Shown one piece after another: positions 9,088 through 17,701 of a stretch of 64,000 nucleotides of DNA. This DNA comes from Cellulomonas sp. Leaf395. GTDB lineage: Bacteria; Actinomycetota; Actinomycetes; Actinomycetales; Cellulomonadaceae. Within the stretch, counting starts at the first letter, position 1. Each line of letters starts with the position of its first letter. The position numbers were made by a program, and so were the translations under genes. Below the pieces are notes generated by a model. The model was not told the DNA's origin. It ran no database searches and saw only the letters and a program-made list of their open reading frames with translations. The stretch is from NCBI RefSeq assembly GCF_001424125.1, contig NZ_LMQI01000003.1, positions 612,929 to 676,928 on the forward strand, in the 5' to 3' direction.

Positions 9088-9963
9088 TCACTCCGCGGCG
9101 CGCAGCTCCGCGCGTTCGCGCAGGCGCAGCCCGAGGACCGCCGCCTGGCGGACCGGCCACTGGTACCAGTGCGGGTACCGTCGCCCGACGTAGCGGGCGG
9201 CGCTCGCGTGATGCGCGGAGATCATGGGGGCCGGCCTGGCCCGCCACGACGTGCCGCCGACGTGCGTGACCTGCACCTGCGGGACGTAGAGGTTGGTCCA
9301 GCCGGCGCGACCGAGCCGCTCGCCGAGATCGACGTCCTCGAAGAACATGAAGTAGTCGTCGTCAAAGCCGCCGACGGCCTCGAACGCCTCCCGCCGCAGC
9401 AGGAGGCACGCGCCCGAGAGCCAGCCGGCGGCTCGGCGGGTCCCGGTGTCCTGCTCGTGCGCCCGGTATCGGCGGGTCCACGGGTTGCCCGGCCAGAAGC
9501 GCACGAAAAGCGCGTGCCCCGCACCCTGGGTCAGCGACGGCAGCGCGCGCGCCGACGGGTAGACGGTGCCGTCGGTATTGAGCAGCGCGGGCCCGACGGA
9601 CCCGGCGCGCGGCTCGGCCCGGCCCGCCTCGACGAGCGCGTCGAGCGACCCGGGCTGCCACTCGATGTCGGAGTTGGCGACCACGATCCACGGTGCCCTT
9701 GCGCCCCTCGCACCCAGGTTGGCGCCGCCGCCGTAGCCGAGGTTCGCACCGGGCGAGACGAGGCGTGCCCCGACCTCGTCGGCCACCTCGCGCGCGATGG
9801 TGGGGTCGGTCCCGTTGTCGACGATCACGAGCTCGACGATCGCCTCCGAGGCGGTCGCCAGGGTGCGGGCGAACGTCGCCAGCTCGTCGCCGGGGTGGTA
9901 GACGACGCACACCACGCGGACATCGGGTCGGGGGGCGGGCGGGTCGGGGAGGGAGTCACTCAT
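9088..9963 (-). CDS. WbbL-like family 2 glycosyltransferase (probable rhamnosyltransferase)
   Basis: A 291-residue soluble GT2 enzyme. It shows VRVVCVVYHPG at the fold start, the LGYGGGANLGA glycine motif, the NSDIEW metal-binding site, and MFFEDVDLGERLGRAGW, which is typical of rhamnosyltransferases of the WbbL/RfbF type. These use dTDP-rhamnose to extend a lipid-linked glycan in cell-wall polymer synthesis. rfbA in the same window supports dTDP-sugar use. TAGCCT lies nine bases upstream of the ATG, a possible leaderless -10. The exact acceptor is not known. Confidence 0.85.
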   Translation of the reverse strand: MSDSLPDPPAPRPDVRVVCVVYHPGDELATFARTLATASEAIVELVIVDNGTDPTIAREVADEVGARLVSPGANLGYGGGANLGARGARAPWIVVANSDIEWQPGSLDALVEAGRAEPRAGSVGPALLNTDGTVYPSARALPSLTQGAGHALFVRFWPGNPWTRRYRAHEQDTGTRRAAGWLSGACLLLRREAFEAVGGFDDDYFMFFEDVDLGERLGRAGWTNLYVPQVQVTHVGGTSWRARPAPMISAHHASAARYVGRRYPHWYQWPVRQAAVLGLRLRERAELRAAE

Positions 9964-10007
9964 CGTGCGGACAGGCTAGTGGGCGTCACCACCTTCACCA
10001 GCACAGG

Positions 10008-10505
10008 TCATCCAGCGTCGCCGTACCGCGGGTCGACATCCTCCGGCGAGCGGCCCAGGAGGTGGGCGACCTGCTCGACGACGACGTCCCGCACGAGGTC
10101 GGCCATGTCGAGCGGATCCGTCGCACGGGACTCGACGGGCCGCCGGTAGATCACGACCCGGGCCGGGAGCCCGGCGTCCGGCGGGAAGTACCGGCCGAGC
10201 GGGACGCCTCCGTGCTCCCAGGGCGCGGGGTTGGACGGCGGGACGTCCTCGACGGCGAACTCCGTGCCCTGCAGCTGACGCGCCCAGGTCCGTTCGATCC
10301 GCTCGACGGCGTCAAGGACGAGGTCGTCGAACCGCTCGGCGCGAGTGCGGTACGCGGGCATGGTGCTCGGCATGAGCGGACCTCGAGGACCGCGTCCGCG
10401 TCGGTCACGGCGACGCACCGGCACCACGGCCGTCGTGGGGACCGCAACCGCGCGACGGCCGATGCCGGCGGGCCGTCGGGCGGGCGGGGGCGGTGCGGAG
10501 CTCAC
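10008..10505 (-). CDS. Metallopeptidase-family protein with degenerate active site
   Basis: A 165-residue protein of the small zincin-like family found beside DUF3499 in actinobacteria (the Rv3259 position). The conserved body is YRTRAERFDDLVLDAVERIE through DPRYGDAG. The usual HExxH zinc motif aligns with EQVAH, so the first histidine and the glutamate are lost and peptidase activity is doubtful. The start is taken at GTG 10505 because TACAGT lies exactly six bases upstream, a leaderless signal; this adds a proline/arginine-rich N-terminus containing RRRDRRGRGPRGPL, a stretch typical of the family. An alternative ATG at 10373 would drop that stretch. Confidence 0.75.
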   Translation of the reverse strand: MSSAPPPPARRPAGIGRRAVAVPTTAVVPVRRRDRRGRGPRGPLMPSTMPAYRTRAERFDDLVLDAVERIERTWARQLQGTEFAVEDVPPSNPAPWEHGGVPLGRYFPPDAGLPARVVIYRRPVESRATDPLDMADLVRDVVVEQVAHLLGRSPEDVDPRYGDAG

Positions 10506-10580
10506 CTCTGCACTGTAGATCGCGGACGGGCGGCGGCGTGGGGGACACGGCCTGTCGTCCGTCAGGGGTACGGTCAGCGC
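10506..10580. promoter_or_regulatory. Divergent leaderless promoter pair
   Basis: Two -10 hexamers face outward in 75 bases: TACAGT (10512-10517, minus) for the metallopeptidase-like gene and TACGGT (10569-10574, plus) for the DUF3499 gene, each six bases from its GTG start. No Shine-Dalgarno sequence is present on either side. Confidence 0.6.
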
Positions 10581-10952
10581 GTGAGATCCGTGAGGCAGTG
10601 CTCGCGCACGGCCTGTGGCCGTGCGGCCGTGGCCACGCTGACCTATGTGTACGCCGACTCGACCGCGGTGCTCGGCCCGTTGGCGCAGCATGCCGAGCCG
10701 CACTCGTACGACCTGTGCGTCGAGCACGCGGAGCGCCTCACAGCCCCGCGCGGGTGGGAGGTCGTCCGGCTCACCCCCGAGTTCTCGCCCGCACCGCCCA
10801 GCCGGGACGACCTGCTCGCGCTGGCGGACGCCGTGCGCGAGGCGGGCAGACGCACCGAGCCGGAGTTGGCTCCGCTCCCGGAAGCCGTCGGCGCCGCGCT
10901 GAACGAGGCACCTCGTCGTGGGCACCTGCGCGTGCTGCGCGGCGAGGGCTGA
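10581..10952 (+). CDS. DUF3499 family protein
   Basis: A 123-residue actinobacterial protein of unknown function. The N-terminus QCSRTACGRAAVATLTYVYAD and the later DLCVEHAERLTAPRGWEVVRL contain cysteine and histidine pairs that look like a zinc site. Its place next to phosphomannomutase and the degenerate metallopeptidase-like gene is conserved (the Rv3258c position in mycobacteria). The GTG at 10581 is six bases from TACGGT, supporting a leaderless start. Confidence 0.85.
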   Translation: MRSVRQCSRTACGRAAVATLTYVYADSTAVLGPLAQHAEPHSYDLCVEHAERLTAPRGWEVVRLTPEFSPAPPSRDDLLALADAVREAGRRTEPELAPLPEAVGAALNEAPRRGHLRVLRGEG

Positions 10953-10953
10953 C

Positions 10954-11226
10954 GTGGCTCGCCGCAAAGGAGAGGCCGCACGCGCCCGTGCCGAGCGTGC
11001 GGGGGAGCCATTGGGCTCGATCAGCCAACCGTCCGGACCGGGTGTGCCCGGGACGGCGGCGTGCCTGCGATGTGGCGAGACCGATCTGACTCGCATCCGC
11101 ATGGCGCTGACGGACGGTCGCCAGGTGGTCTTCGTCTCGTGCCCCGCCTGCGAGCAGCGCAACTGGTTCCCGCTCGACGGGAGCGGCGTACCGCTGGACC
11201 GCGAGGACGTCGTCGGCGACTCCTGA
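10954..11226 (+). CDS. Small zinc-ribbon-like hypothetical protein
   Basis: A 90-residue protein starting with GTG two bases after the DUF3499 stop, hence translationally coupled. After a basic helical start (RRKGEAARARAERAG) it has two CxxC knuckles, CLRCGETD and CPACEQRN, about 28 residues apart, ending in an acidic tail. This is the pattern of a single zinc ribbon. It sits between two conserved genes (DUF3499 and phosphomannomutase). No family is recognised. Coding is supported by position, coupling and the paired cysteines. Confidence 0.65.
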   Translation: MARRKGEAARARAERAGEPLGSISQPSGPGVPGTAACLRCGETDLTRIRMALTDGRQVVFVSCPACEQRNWFPLDGSGVPLDREDVVGDS

Positions 11227-11277
11227 CCTTGGTGGACGCCCGACCTCGGTGCCCGGCGGCACCGGTAGCATGGCCGC

Positions 11278-12744
11278 GTGACCTCGCCTGCAGCCGACCG
11301 TGTCGATCTGACTGCTCTCATCAAGGCCTACGACGTCCGGGGTCTCGTCCCCGGTGAGCTCAACCTGGCGGTCGCTCGCGCGATCGGTGCCGCCTTCGCC
11401 GACGTGGTCGTGCTCCCCGAAGCGACGGACCGCCCGCGAGTGGTCATCGCGAACGACATGCGCCCCTCCGGACCTGAGCTCGTGGCCGCGTTCGCCGACG
11501 GGCTGGCCGCGCGTGGCGTCGACGTCCTCCGGATCGGCCTGGCGTCGACCGACGGCCTGTACTTCGCCTCCGGCTCGCTGGGCATCCCCGGTGCGATGTT
11601 CACGGCGAGCCACAACCCGGCGCAGTACAACGGGATCAAGCTCTGCCGCGCCGGCGCTCGACCGGTGGGCCAGGACAGCGGACTGACCACGGTGCGTGAG
11701 CTGGCCGGCGACTACCTCGCCACCTCGGTGCCCGAGGTCGACGCCGCGCAGCGGGGGAGCGTCGAGGATGGCGACCTGCTCGCCGAGTACGCCTCGTTCC
11801 TGCGCTCCCTGGTGGACCTGTCGGGCATCCGCCCGCTGAAGGTCGTCGTCGACGCGGGCAACGGCATGGGCGGTTTCACCGCGCCGGCCGTCCTGGGCAC
11901 GGGCGCCGGGCTGGCCGAGCTGCCGCTCGACATCGTGCCGCTGTACTTCGAGCTGGACGGCACGTTCCCGAACCACGAGGCCAACCCGCTCGAGCCGGAG
12001 AACCTGCGAGACCTGCAGGCAGCGGTCGTCGAGCACGACGCGGACCTCGGTCTCGCGTTCGACGGGGACGCGGACCGCTGCTTCGTCATCGACGAGCACG
12101 GCGACCCGGTCAGCCCGTCGGCCATCACGGCACTGGTCGGTCTGCGGGAGGTCGAGCGGGAGCGTGCCGCCGGTCGCACCCCGACGGTGATCCACAACCT
12201 CATCACCTCCCAGGTGGTGCCCGACCTGCTGAAGGCGGCCGGAGCAACGACGGTCCGCACCCGGGTGGGCCACTCGTTCATCAAGGCCGAGATGGCGCAG
12301 AACGACGCCGTCTTCGGTGGTGAGCACAGCGCGCACTACTACTTCCGTGACTTCTTCTTCGCCGACACCGGGATGCTCGCCGCCATGCACGTCCTCGCGG
12401 CCCTCGGCGGTCAGCCGCACCCGCTGTCCGCCCTGTCGGAGCAGTTCCAGCCGTACTCGGCGAGCGGGGAGATCAACTCCCGCGTCACCGACGTGGCCGC
12501 TGCCCGCGCGCGGGTCGTGGAGGCGTACGTGACGCAGCAGGGCGCCGGGCCGGTGCAGGTCGACGAGCTGGACGGCCTCACGGTCTCGCACTGGGACGCG
12601 CACCCGCAGTGGTGGTTCAACCTGCGCGCCTCCAACACGGAGCCGTTGCTGCGCCTGAACGTCGAGGCGGCCGACGAGGACATCATGGAGAAGGTCCGCG
12701 AGGACGTGCTCGCGCTGGTGCGACAGGACGGAGAGAGCGCATGA
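11278..12744 (+). CDS. manB: Phosphomannomutase/phosphoglucomutase
   Basis: Interconverts hexose-6- and hexose-1-phosphates, most likely mannose, feeding GDP-mannose for glycans. All four alpha-D-phosphohexomutase loops are present: catalytic serine in TASHNPAQYNGIK (Ser111), metal loop FDGDADRC at about 261, sugar loop GGEHS at about 347, and phosphate loop RASNTEPLLRL at about 450. The length of 488 residues is a little over the family norm. TAGCAT lies six bases before the GTG start, a textbook leaderless promoter. The stop overlaps the Trm112-like gene (ATGA). The choice between mannose and glucose cannot be made from sequence alone. Confidence 0.93.
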   Translation: MTSPAADRVDLTALIKAYDVRGLVPGELNLAVARAIGAAFADVVVLPEATDRPRVVIANDMRPSGPELVAAFADGLAARGVDVLRIGLASTDGLYFASGSLGIPGAMFTASHNPAQYNGIKLCRAGARPVGQDSGLTTVRELAGDYLATSVPEVDAAQRGSVEDGDLLAEYASFLRSLVDLSGIRPLKVVVDAGNGMGGFTAPAVLGTGAGLAELPLDIVPLYFELDGTFPNHEANPLEPENLRDLQAAVVEHDADLGLAFDGDADRCFVIDEHGDPVSPSAITALVGLREVERERAAGRTPTVIHNLITSQVVPDLLKAAGATTVRTRVGHSFIKAEMAQNDAVFGGEHSAHYYFRDFFFADTGMLAAMHVLAALGGQPHPLSALSEQFQPYSASGEINSRVTDVAAARARVVEAYVTQQGAGPVQVDELDGLTVSHWDAHPQWWFNLRASNTEPLLRLNVEAADEDIMEKVREDVLALVRQDGESA

Positions 12745-12953
12745 CCGAGCAGACGTCGGGGCGGTCCCTGGAGCCGTGGGCCCGTGACCTCCTGCGCTGC
12801 CCCGCGACGGGTGCCACGCTCGTCGACGGAGTGGGTCCAGACGGCGAGCCGACCCTTGTCTCGACCGACCCGGACAACCCGGTGGCCTACCCTGTGCGCG
12901 ACGGGATCCCCGTCCTGCTCATCGACGAAGGCGTACCTGTACCCCGGGGCTGA
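12741..12953 (+). CDS. Trm112 family protein
   Basis: A 70-residue protein with LLRCPATGATL and YPVRDGIPVLLIDEG, the conserved core of Trm112/YcaR. Eukaryotic relatives activate methyltransferases; bacterial members are mostly unassigned. Only one of the usual zinc cysteines is obvious, as in many bacterial forms. ATGA coupling to phosphomannomutase and the following ahcY (the SAM cycle) are the context. Confidence 0.85.
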   Translation: MTEQTSGRSLEPWARDLLRCPATGATLVDGVGPDGEPTLVSTDPDNPVAYPVRDGIPVLLIDEGVPVPRG

Positions 12954-12981
12954 CCTCGGTGTGGTGACGCTCACACCGGGC

Positions 12982-13105
12982 TAGCATGGCCCGGACGGCG
13001 TGGGTGATGCCCGCAGACCGAGAGGGGTCGCGCCGGCGCGAACGACCAGGGCGCACGCCCTGATGCGGTCGCGCCCGTTTCCGAACGCGCACCCGTTGGA
13101 GTGAG
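12982..13105 (+). promoter_or_regulatory. Promoter -10 and structured leader of ahcY
   Basis: TAGCAT at 12982-12987 is a good -10, so the ahcY message would have an untranslated leader of about 110 bases. The leader contains a perfect hairpin AGGGC-GCAC-GCCCT (13048-13061), a self-complementary CGCGCCGGCGCG run (13030-13041), and GGTCGCGCC repeated at 13026-13034 and 13067-13075. A Shine-Dalgarno GGAG precedes the ATG. It does not match the SAH riboswitch core, which is GAGGAGCGCUGC pairing with GGCGCUC. Confidence 0.5.
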
Positions 13106-14596
13106 ATGTCTGTGTCCTCTTCGTTCGATGAGCTCCCCGGCCAGTACAAGGTCCGCGACCTGACCCTCGCCGAGGCCGGTCGCCACCAGATCCGCCTCGC
13201 CGAGCACGAGATGCCGGGCCTCATGGCCCTGCGCACCGAGTTCGGTCCGACGCAGCCGCTCGCGGGCGCCCGCGTCGCCGGCTCGCTGCACATGACGGTG
13301 CAGACGGCGGTGCTCATCGAGACGCTCGTCGCGCTCGGCGCCGAGGTCCGCTGGGCGTCGTGCAACATCTTCTCGACGCAGGACGAGGCGGCCGCGGGGG
13401 TCGTCGTCGGCCCGCGCGGCACGGTCGACGAGCCCGCCGGCGTGCCGGTGTTCGCGTGGAAGGGCGAGTCTCTCGACGAGTACTGGGAGTGCACCGAGCA
13501 GATCCTCGTGTGGCCCGGCGGTACGGGTCCGAACATGATCCTCGACGACGGCGGCGACGCGACGCTGCTGGTGCACAAGGGGGTCGAGTACGAGGCGGCC
13601 GGTGCGGTGCCGTCGGACCCGCAGCCGGGCGAGGACGGTTACTCCGAGGAGTACCTGGTCATCCTCGGCACGCTGCGCCGCTCGCTCGCCGCAGACCCGC
13701 AACGGTGGACGTCGATCGCCGCACAGATCAAGGGCGTCACCGAGGAGACCACCACGGGCGTCCACCGGCTCTACCAGCTGGCGGAGGCGGGCGGTCTGCT
13801 GTTCCCGGCCATCAATGTGAACGACTCGGTGACCAAGTCGAAGTTCGACAACAAGTACGGCATCCGGCACTCGCTGCCCGACGGCATCAACCGCGCCACG
13901 GACGTCCTGATGGGCGGCAAGGTCGCGTTCGTCGCGGGTTACGGGGATGTCGGCAAGGGGGCGGCAGAGGCGTTCCGTGGCCAGGGCGCACGCGTGATCG
14001 TCTCCGAGGTCGACCCGATCTGCGCGCTCCAGGCGGCGATGGACGGCTACCAGGTGACCCGGCTCGACGACGTCATCGACCAGGCCGACTTCGTGATCAC
14101 CACCACCGGCAACAAGAACGTCGTGTCTGCGGCGCAGATGGCGCGGATGAAGAACAAGGCGGTCGTCGGCAACATCGGGCACTTCGACAACGAGATCGAC
14201 ATGGCAGGTCTCGCGGCGGTCCCGGGGATCTCGCGGACCGAGATCAAGCCCCAGGTGCACGAGTGGACCTTTCCTGCCGATGACGAACGGCCGGAGCGGT
14301 CGATCATCGTGCTCTCCGAAGGGCGGCTGCTGAACCTGGGCAACGCGACCGGGCACCCGTCGTTCGTCATGAGCAACTCGTTCTCCAACCAGGTCATCGG
14401 TCAGATCGAGCTGTTCACCAAGCCGGACGCCTACGCCCGCGAGGTGTACCGGCTGCCCAAGGTGCTGGACGAGAAGGTGGCGCGCCTGCACCTCGACGCG
14501 CTCGGGGTCCGGCTGACCGAGTTGACGAAGTCGCAGGCGGAGTACCTCGGCATCGACGTCGCGGGCCCGTACAAGCCCGAGCACTACCGGTACTGA
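13106..14596 (+). CDS. ahcY: Adenosylhomocysteinase (S-adenosylhomocysteine hydrolase)
   Basis: NAD-dependent enzyme that splits S-adenosylhomocysteine to adenosine and homocysteine, clearing the product inhibitor of methyltransferases. The 496-residue protein carries the long insertion typical of actinobacterial enzymes, the NAD fold [26 protein letters not shown], and the invariant C-terminus KPEHYRY. The start is ATG at 13106 with GGAGTGAG just upstream. It is the last gene of the whiB-ahcY neighbourhood and is preceded by an unusual structured leader. Confidence 0.97.
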   Translation: MSVSSSFDELPGQYKVRDLTLAEAGRHQIRLAEHEMPGLMALRTEFGPTQPLAGARVAGSLHMTVQTAVLIETLVALGAEVRWASCNIFSTQDEAAAGVVVGPRGTVDEPAGVPVFAWKGESLDEYWECTEQILVWPGGTGPNMILDDGGDATLLVHKGVEYEAAGAVPSDPQPGEDGYSEEYLVILGTLRRSLAADPQRWTSIAAQIKGVTEETTTGVHRLYQLAEAGGLLFPAINVNDSVTKSKFDNKYGIRHSLPDGINRATDVLMGGKVAFVAGYGDVGKGAAEAFRGQGARVIVSEVDPICALQAAMDGYQVTRLDDVIDQADFVITTTGNKNVVSAAQMARMKNKAVVGNIGHFDNEIDMAGLAAVPGISRTEIKPQVHEWTFPADDERPERSIIVLSEGRLLNLGNATGHPSFVMSNSFSNQVIGQIELFTKPDAYAREVYRLPKVLDEKVARLHLDALGVRLTELTKSQAEYLGIDVAGPYKPEHYRY

Positions 14597-14619
14597 GCAC
14601 TCGGCACCATCTCAGAGAC

Positions 14620-15435
14620 TCAGTTCGCCGGGTCGGGGACGCCGTGGGGGAGTCGGTGCAGCTGCGACGACTCCGCGGCGTCCCGCTCCCCGGTGCGCAG
14701 CCGTGCGGTGAGCTCACGGTCCCGCCGCTCGGCCAGCACGGCGGCCAGGAACGCCTCGGGATGGGTGCCCAGGGGAGGCAGCGGGCTGACGTAGCGCTGC
14801 ACCTCGGTGGTCAGCTGGGAGCCCAGCTGCACGCGTGACGCCGGGTGCAGCTTGCCGGCACGGCCGAGGAACTGCCGCACGGACAGCGCGAGGCCGTCGG
14901 GCAGGCGCGCGAGGTCCGCGGAGTGCGCCCAGCCGGCGAGCTGCGGCGGCATCATGACGGGGGTGCGGACCTTGGCTGCGCCGCGCACGCGCACCGCGTA
15001 GGTGCCCGCGAGGATGTCACCCACGCGCTTGCCCTGCGGGTGCACGATCGAGCAGATCAGGGCCACGGTGCCGAGCGTGAGCCACAGCTCGACGATGCCG
15101 ACGAGCGCGCGCACGAGCGACTGCCGGAAGACCAGCGGACCGCCGTCGTCGCGCACGATCCGGATGCCCATGGCCAGCTTGCCGAGCGAGCGGCCACGGG
15201 TCAGGGTGTCGACGGTCGTGGGCAGCACGATCGTGACGGTCGCGACGAGCACGACGCCGATGATCCGGGAGGCCTCCTCCGAGGCGTCGGGGGCGAGCAC
15301 GCCCAGCGCGATCACCAGGACGAACAAGCCCACCGCGAGCACCAGCAGGTCGAGCAGCGCCGCGAGCAGACGCGTCGCCGCCGAGGTGGGACGTGCGTCG
15401 AGCAGGACGCCTTCGCCTGTGAGGATGCCGTCCAT
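14620..15435 (-). CDS. RDD family membrane protein
   Basis: A 271-residue protein with an N-terminal RDD domain: the arginine is in SAATRLLAALLDLLVL, then two to three more hydrophobic helices, then RGRSLGKLAMGIRIVRDDGG and the conserved KRVGDILAGTYAV end. A soluble C-terminal tail of about 110 residues follows. RDD proteins are proposed transporters or membrane modulators of unclear function. The ATG at 15435 is preceded by TAACCT seven bases upstream (leaderless type). It is divergent from the SpoIIM-like gene, a pairing repeatedly seen near MoxR/DUF58 operons. Confidence 0.87.
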   Translation of the reverse strand: MDGILTGEGVLLDARPTSAATRLLAALLDLLVLAVGLFVLVIALGVLAPDASEEASRIIGVVLVATVTIVLPTTVDTLTRGRSLGKLAMGIRIVRDDGGPLVFRQSLVRALVGIVELWLTLGTVALICSIVHPQGKRVGDILAGTYAVRVRGAAKVRTPVMMPPQLAGWAHSADLARLPDGLALSVRQFLGRAGKLHPASRVQLGSQLTTEVQRYVSPLPPLGTHPEAFLAAVLAERRDRELTARLRTGERDAAESSQLHRLPHGVPDPAN

Positions 15436-15485
15436 GCTGGGCAGGTTAGCCGGTACCGGGTCGTGGGGATGGCAGGCTGTGCGGC

Positions 15486-16475
15486 ATGGACCTGGACGCC
15501 TTCGAACGGGCACGCGCCACCGACTGGGCGCGGCTCGACGAGCTCGTGCGGCTGCGCCGCCGCACCGGCGCGGAGGCCGACGAGCTGGTGCGCCTGTACC
15601 AGTCCGTCGCGACGGACCTCTCCAGCGTGCGCTCTGCCGCCCCGGACCCCGAGATGGTGACCCGCCTGTCGATGCTCGTCGGTCGGGCGCGCGCGGCCAT
15701 CGCGGGCACGCACGAACCGAGCTGGCGTGACGTCACCGCCTTCGTCGCGGTGGCCCTGCCCGCCGCCCTCTACCGGATCCGGTGGTGGACGGTCGGCGTC
15801 ATGGTGGCCTTCCTCGTGCTCGGCGTCACCGCCGGCGCGTGGGTGGCGACGCAACCCGACGCGCTCGCGTCGATGGGGACACCGAGCCAGCAGCAGGAGT
15901 ACGTCGAGAGCTCGTTCGCGGAGTACTACGCGCCCGGCGCGGGCTTCGCCACGATGGTGTGGACCAACAACGCGTTGCTGACGGCCGTCTGCATCGCCAC
16001 CGGGATCACGGGCATCGGACCCGTGTACTTCCTGGCCACCAATGCGATCAGCGTCGGTGCCGCGGGCGGCATGATGGCCGCGCACGGGCACCTCGACGTC
16101 TTCCTCCAGCTCATCGCCCCTCACGGCCTGCTCGAGCTCACCGCAGTGTTCGTCGCCGGTGCGGTGGGCCTGCGGATCTTCTGGACCTGGATCGACCCCG
16201 GTCCACGCACGCGCGGCACCGCGCTGGCGCAGGAGGCGCGCGCGTTGTTCACGGTGGCGATCGGGCTGGTGGGCGTGCTCGCGGTCTCGGGCCTGATCGA
16301 GGGGTTCGTCACGGGGTCGAACCTGCCGTGGGCCGTCAAGGTCGGCATCGGGGTGCTCGCCCTCGCGGCGTTCTGGACGTACACGCTGGTGCTCGGCCGC
16401 CGGGCCGTCCGCGCGGGGCACACCGGTGACCTCGAGGCGGACCGCGCGGGCTACGCGCTCGCGACAGCGGGCTGA
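15486..16475 (+). CDS. Stage II sporulation protein M (SpoIIM/DUF95) family membrane protein
   Basis: A 329-residue protein with a soluble N-terminus (MDLDAFERARATDWARLDELV is the family opening), then about six hydrophobic helices including TNNALLTAVCIATGITGIGP and PHGLLELTAVFVAGAVGL, the DUF95 signature. The organism type does not form endospores, so the role is not sporulation; the family acts with RDD proteins in envelope functions. CAGGCT seven bases before ATG may be a weak leaderless -10. Its stop TGA lies in the first copy of a tandem TGATCAGG repeat. Confidence 0.87.
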   Translation: MDLDAFERARATDWARLDELVRLRRRTGAEADELVRLYQSVATDLSSVRSAAPDPEMVTRLSMLVGRARAAIAGTHEPSWRDVTAFVAVALPAALYRIRWWTVGVMVAFLVLGVTAGAWVATQPDALASMGTPSQQQEYVESSFAEYYAPGAGFATMVWTNNALLTAVCIATGITGIGPVYFLATNAISVGAAGGMMAAHGHLDVFLQLIAPHGLLELTAVFVAGAVGLRIFWTWIDPGPRTRGTALAQEARALFTVAIGLVGVLAVSGLIEGFVTGSNLPWAVKVGIGVLALAAFWTYTLVLGRRAVRAGHTGDLEADRAGYALATAG

Positions 16476-16500
16476 TCAGGGCTGATCAGGTGTGATCAGG
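16471..16500. repeat. Three tandem 10-bp repeats carrying TGATCAGG at a convergent gene junction
   Basis: GCTGATCAGG, GCTGATCAGG and TGTGATCAGG follow each other with exact 10-base period. Each holds the palindrome TGATCA. The first supplies the TGA stop of the SpoIIM-like gene and the third supplies, on the other strand, the TGA stop of the convergent winged-helix gene. Confidence 0.85.
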
Positions 16501-17659
16501 CCGGGTCGGCCACGACCACGCGCCGCTCGTCGGCACCCGGGGCCATGAGCTCGACCAGTGCTTCCGCCTCCGCCCGGAGCTCGTCGCGCTGGCCGGCGGT
16601 CGGGAGTGCGAACGGCCGCACCGTGAGCGTGACCGGTCCGCGCTGCTTCGGGCCCCGGGGCACGTCCCAGGTGCCCGCGAGGCGCCCGTCCAGCAGGAAC
16701 GTGGCATCGATGACGCCGTTCGGGCTGGCCAGGTACGGACGGTGCTCGGGCGAGATGATCCGGGTGCGGTCGGCGTGCCCGAGCAGCACGTTGTCGTAGT
16801 CGGGCAGGAAGCGGACCGGTGCCGGGACGTCCGGGTCGGGCAGCGCCATCCCCCGCAGGTCCAGGACCTCGCGCTCGCGGACGGCGCCGGGGGACGGCTC
16901 GGCGCGGTACCTGACCAGGTCGAGGCGGTCCACCACCGACCGCATCCCGGTGAGACCCGACCAGTTCTGCAGGTCCGCGACGGACGCCGGACCGAACGCA
17001 GCGAGGTAGCGGCGGACGAGCCGTTCCTGCTCGGCGGCGAGCACGTCCGGGTCGGCCAGGTCGGGAGCCGCGGCGGTCTGTTCCGGGCCGAACCACGTCC
17101 ACGCCGTGGTCCACGTCGTCGCACCGGAACGCCCCCACACGCCCCTGGGCGGTACCTGGACCAGCGGCAGCGTTGCCCGGGCGGCGTAGGCGAGCGTGCT
17201 CGGGGCGACGGCCGGCCACCGCTGGGCGAGGAGTCGCCCGAGCTCCGTGGTCACGCGCGGCTGCGCCTCGACGAGCGTGCGGGCCATGGCGGTGAGCTCG
17301 GCGACGTCGAGCGTGCGCAGCGCGGCGCTGTGCTGGGCGTTGACCAGGAGGTCCTTGGCGTGGATCGGGGCGATCAGGCCGGGCAGGAGAAGCGCGTCGG
17401 CCGCCGTGACGAGGTGGATCGTGCTGCGCATCACCGCGATCCGGGTGACGGAACGGTCCCAGAAGGCCTCGCCGATCTCCTCGGGGCGGAACCCGGCTAC
17501 GCGACTCCACAGCCCGACGTACGGCGACCACGCGTTCTGCGCCTGGAGGCCTGCCAGGTGGTCGACGACCTCGATGGCCGGACCGGGCCGGCGTTCGAGC
17601 AGGTGCTGCCGGGCGAGCAGCGCGCGGTTCAGGTGGGCGCGGGTCAGCAGGTCGGGCAC
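16496..17659 (-). CDS. Winged-helix DNA-binding domain protein (HTH_42/AlkZ-like superfamily)
   Basis: A 387-residue protein of the AlkX/AlkZ-like winged-helix superfamily, which includes DNA glycosylases acting on crosslinks and alkylated bases. Typical features are LNRALLARQHLL at the start, VDHLAGLQAQ, the RIAVMRSTIHLVTAADA segment, and ADLQNWSGL. The related AlkZ glycosylase uses a QxQ or QxD-type motif, and LAGLQAQNAW here contains QAQ. Function as a glycosylase is inference. The GTG start has TAGGTT six bases upstream. A second member lies at 29004-30269. Confidence 0.8.
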   Translation of the reverse strand: MPDLLTRAHLNRALLARQHLLERRPGPAIEVVDHLAGLQAQNAWSPYVGLWSRVAGFRPEEIGEAFWDRSVTRIAVMRSTIHLVTAADALLLPGLIAPIHAKDLLVNAQHSAALRTLDVAELTAMARTLVEAQPRVTTELGRLLAQRWPAVAPSTLAYAARATLPLVQVPPRGVWGRSGATTWTTAWTWFGPEQTAAAPDLADPDVLAAEQERLVRRYLAAFGPASVADLQNWSGLTGMRSVVDRLDLVRYRAEPSPGAVREREVLDLRGMALPDPDVPAPVRFLPDYDNVLLGHADRTRIISPEHRPYLASPNGVIDATFLLDGRLAGTWDVPRGPKQRGPVTLTVRPFALPTAGQRDELRAEAEALVELMAPGADERRVVVADPA

Positions 17660-17701
17660 ACGGGAAACCTACTCGGACCGGCGGACACGGCGTCCCCGAG
17701 G

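Noticed and set aside
12982..13105. SAH riboswitch upstream of ahcY
   Set aside because: The core GAGGAGCGCUGC and its pseudoknot partner are absent.
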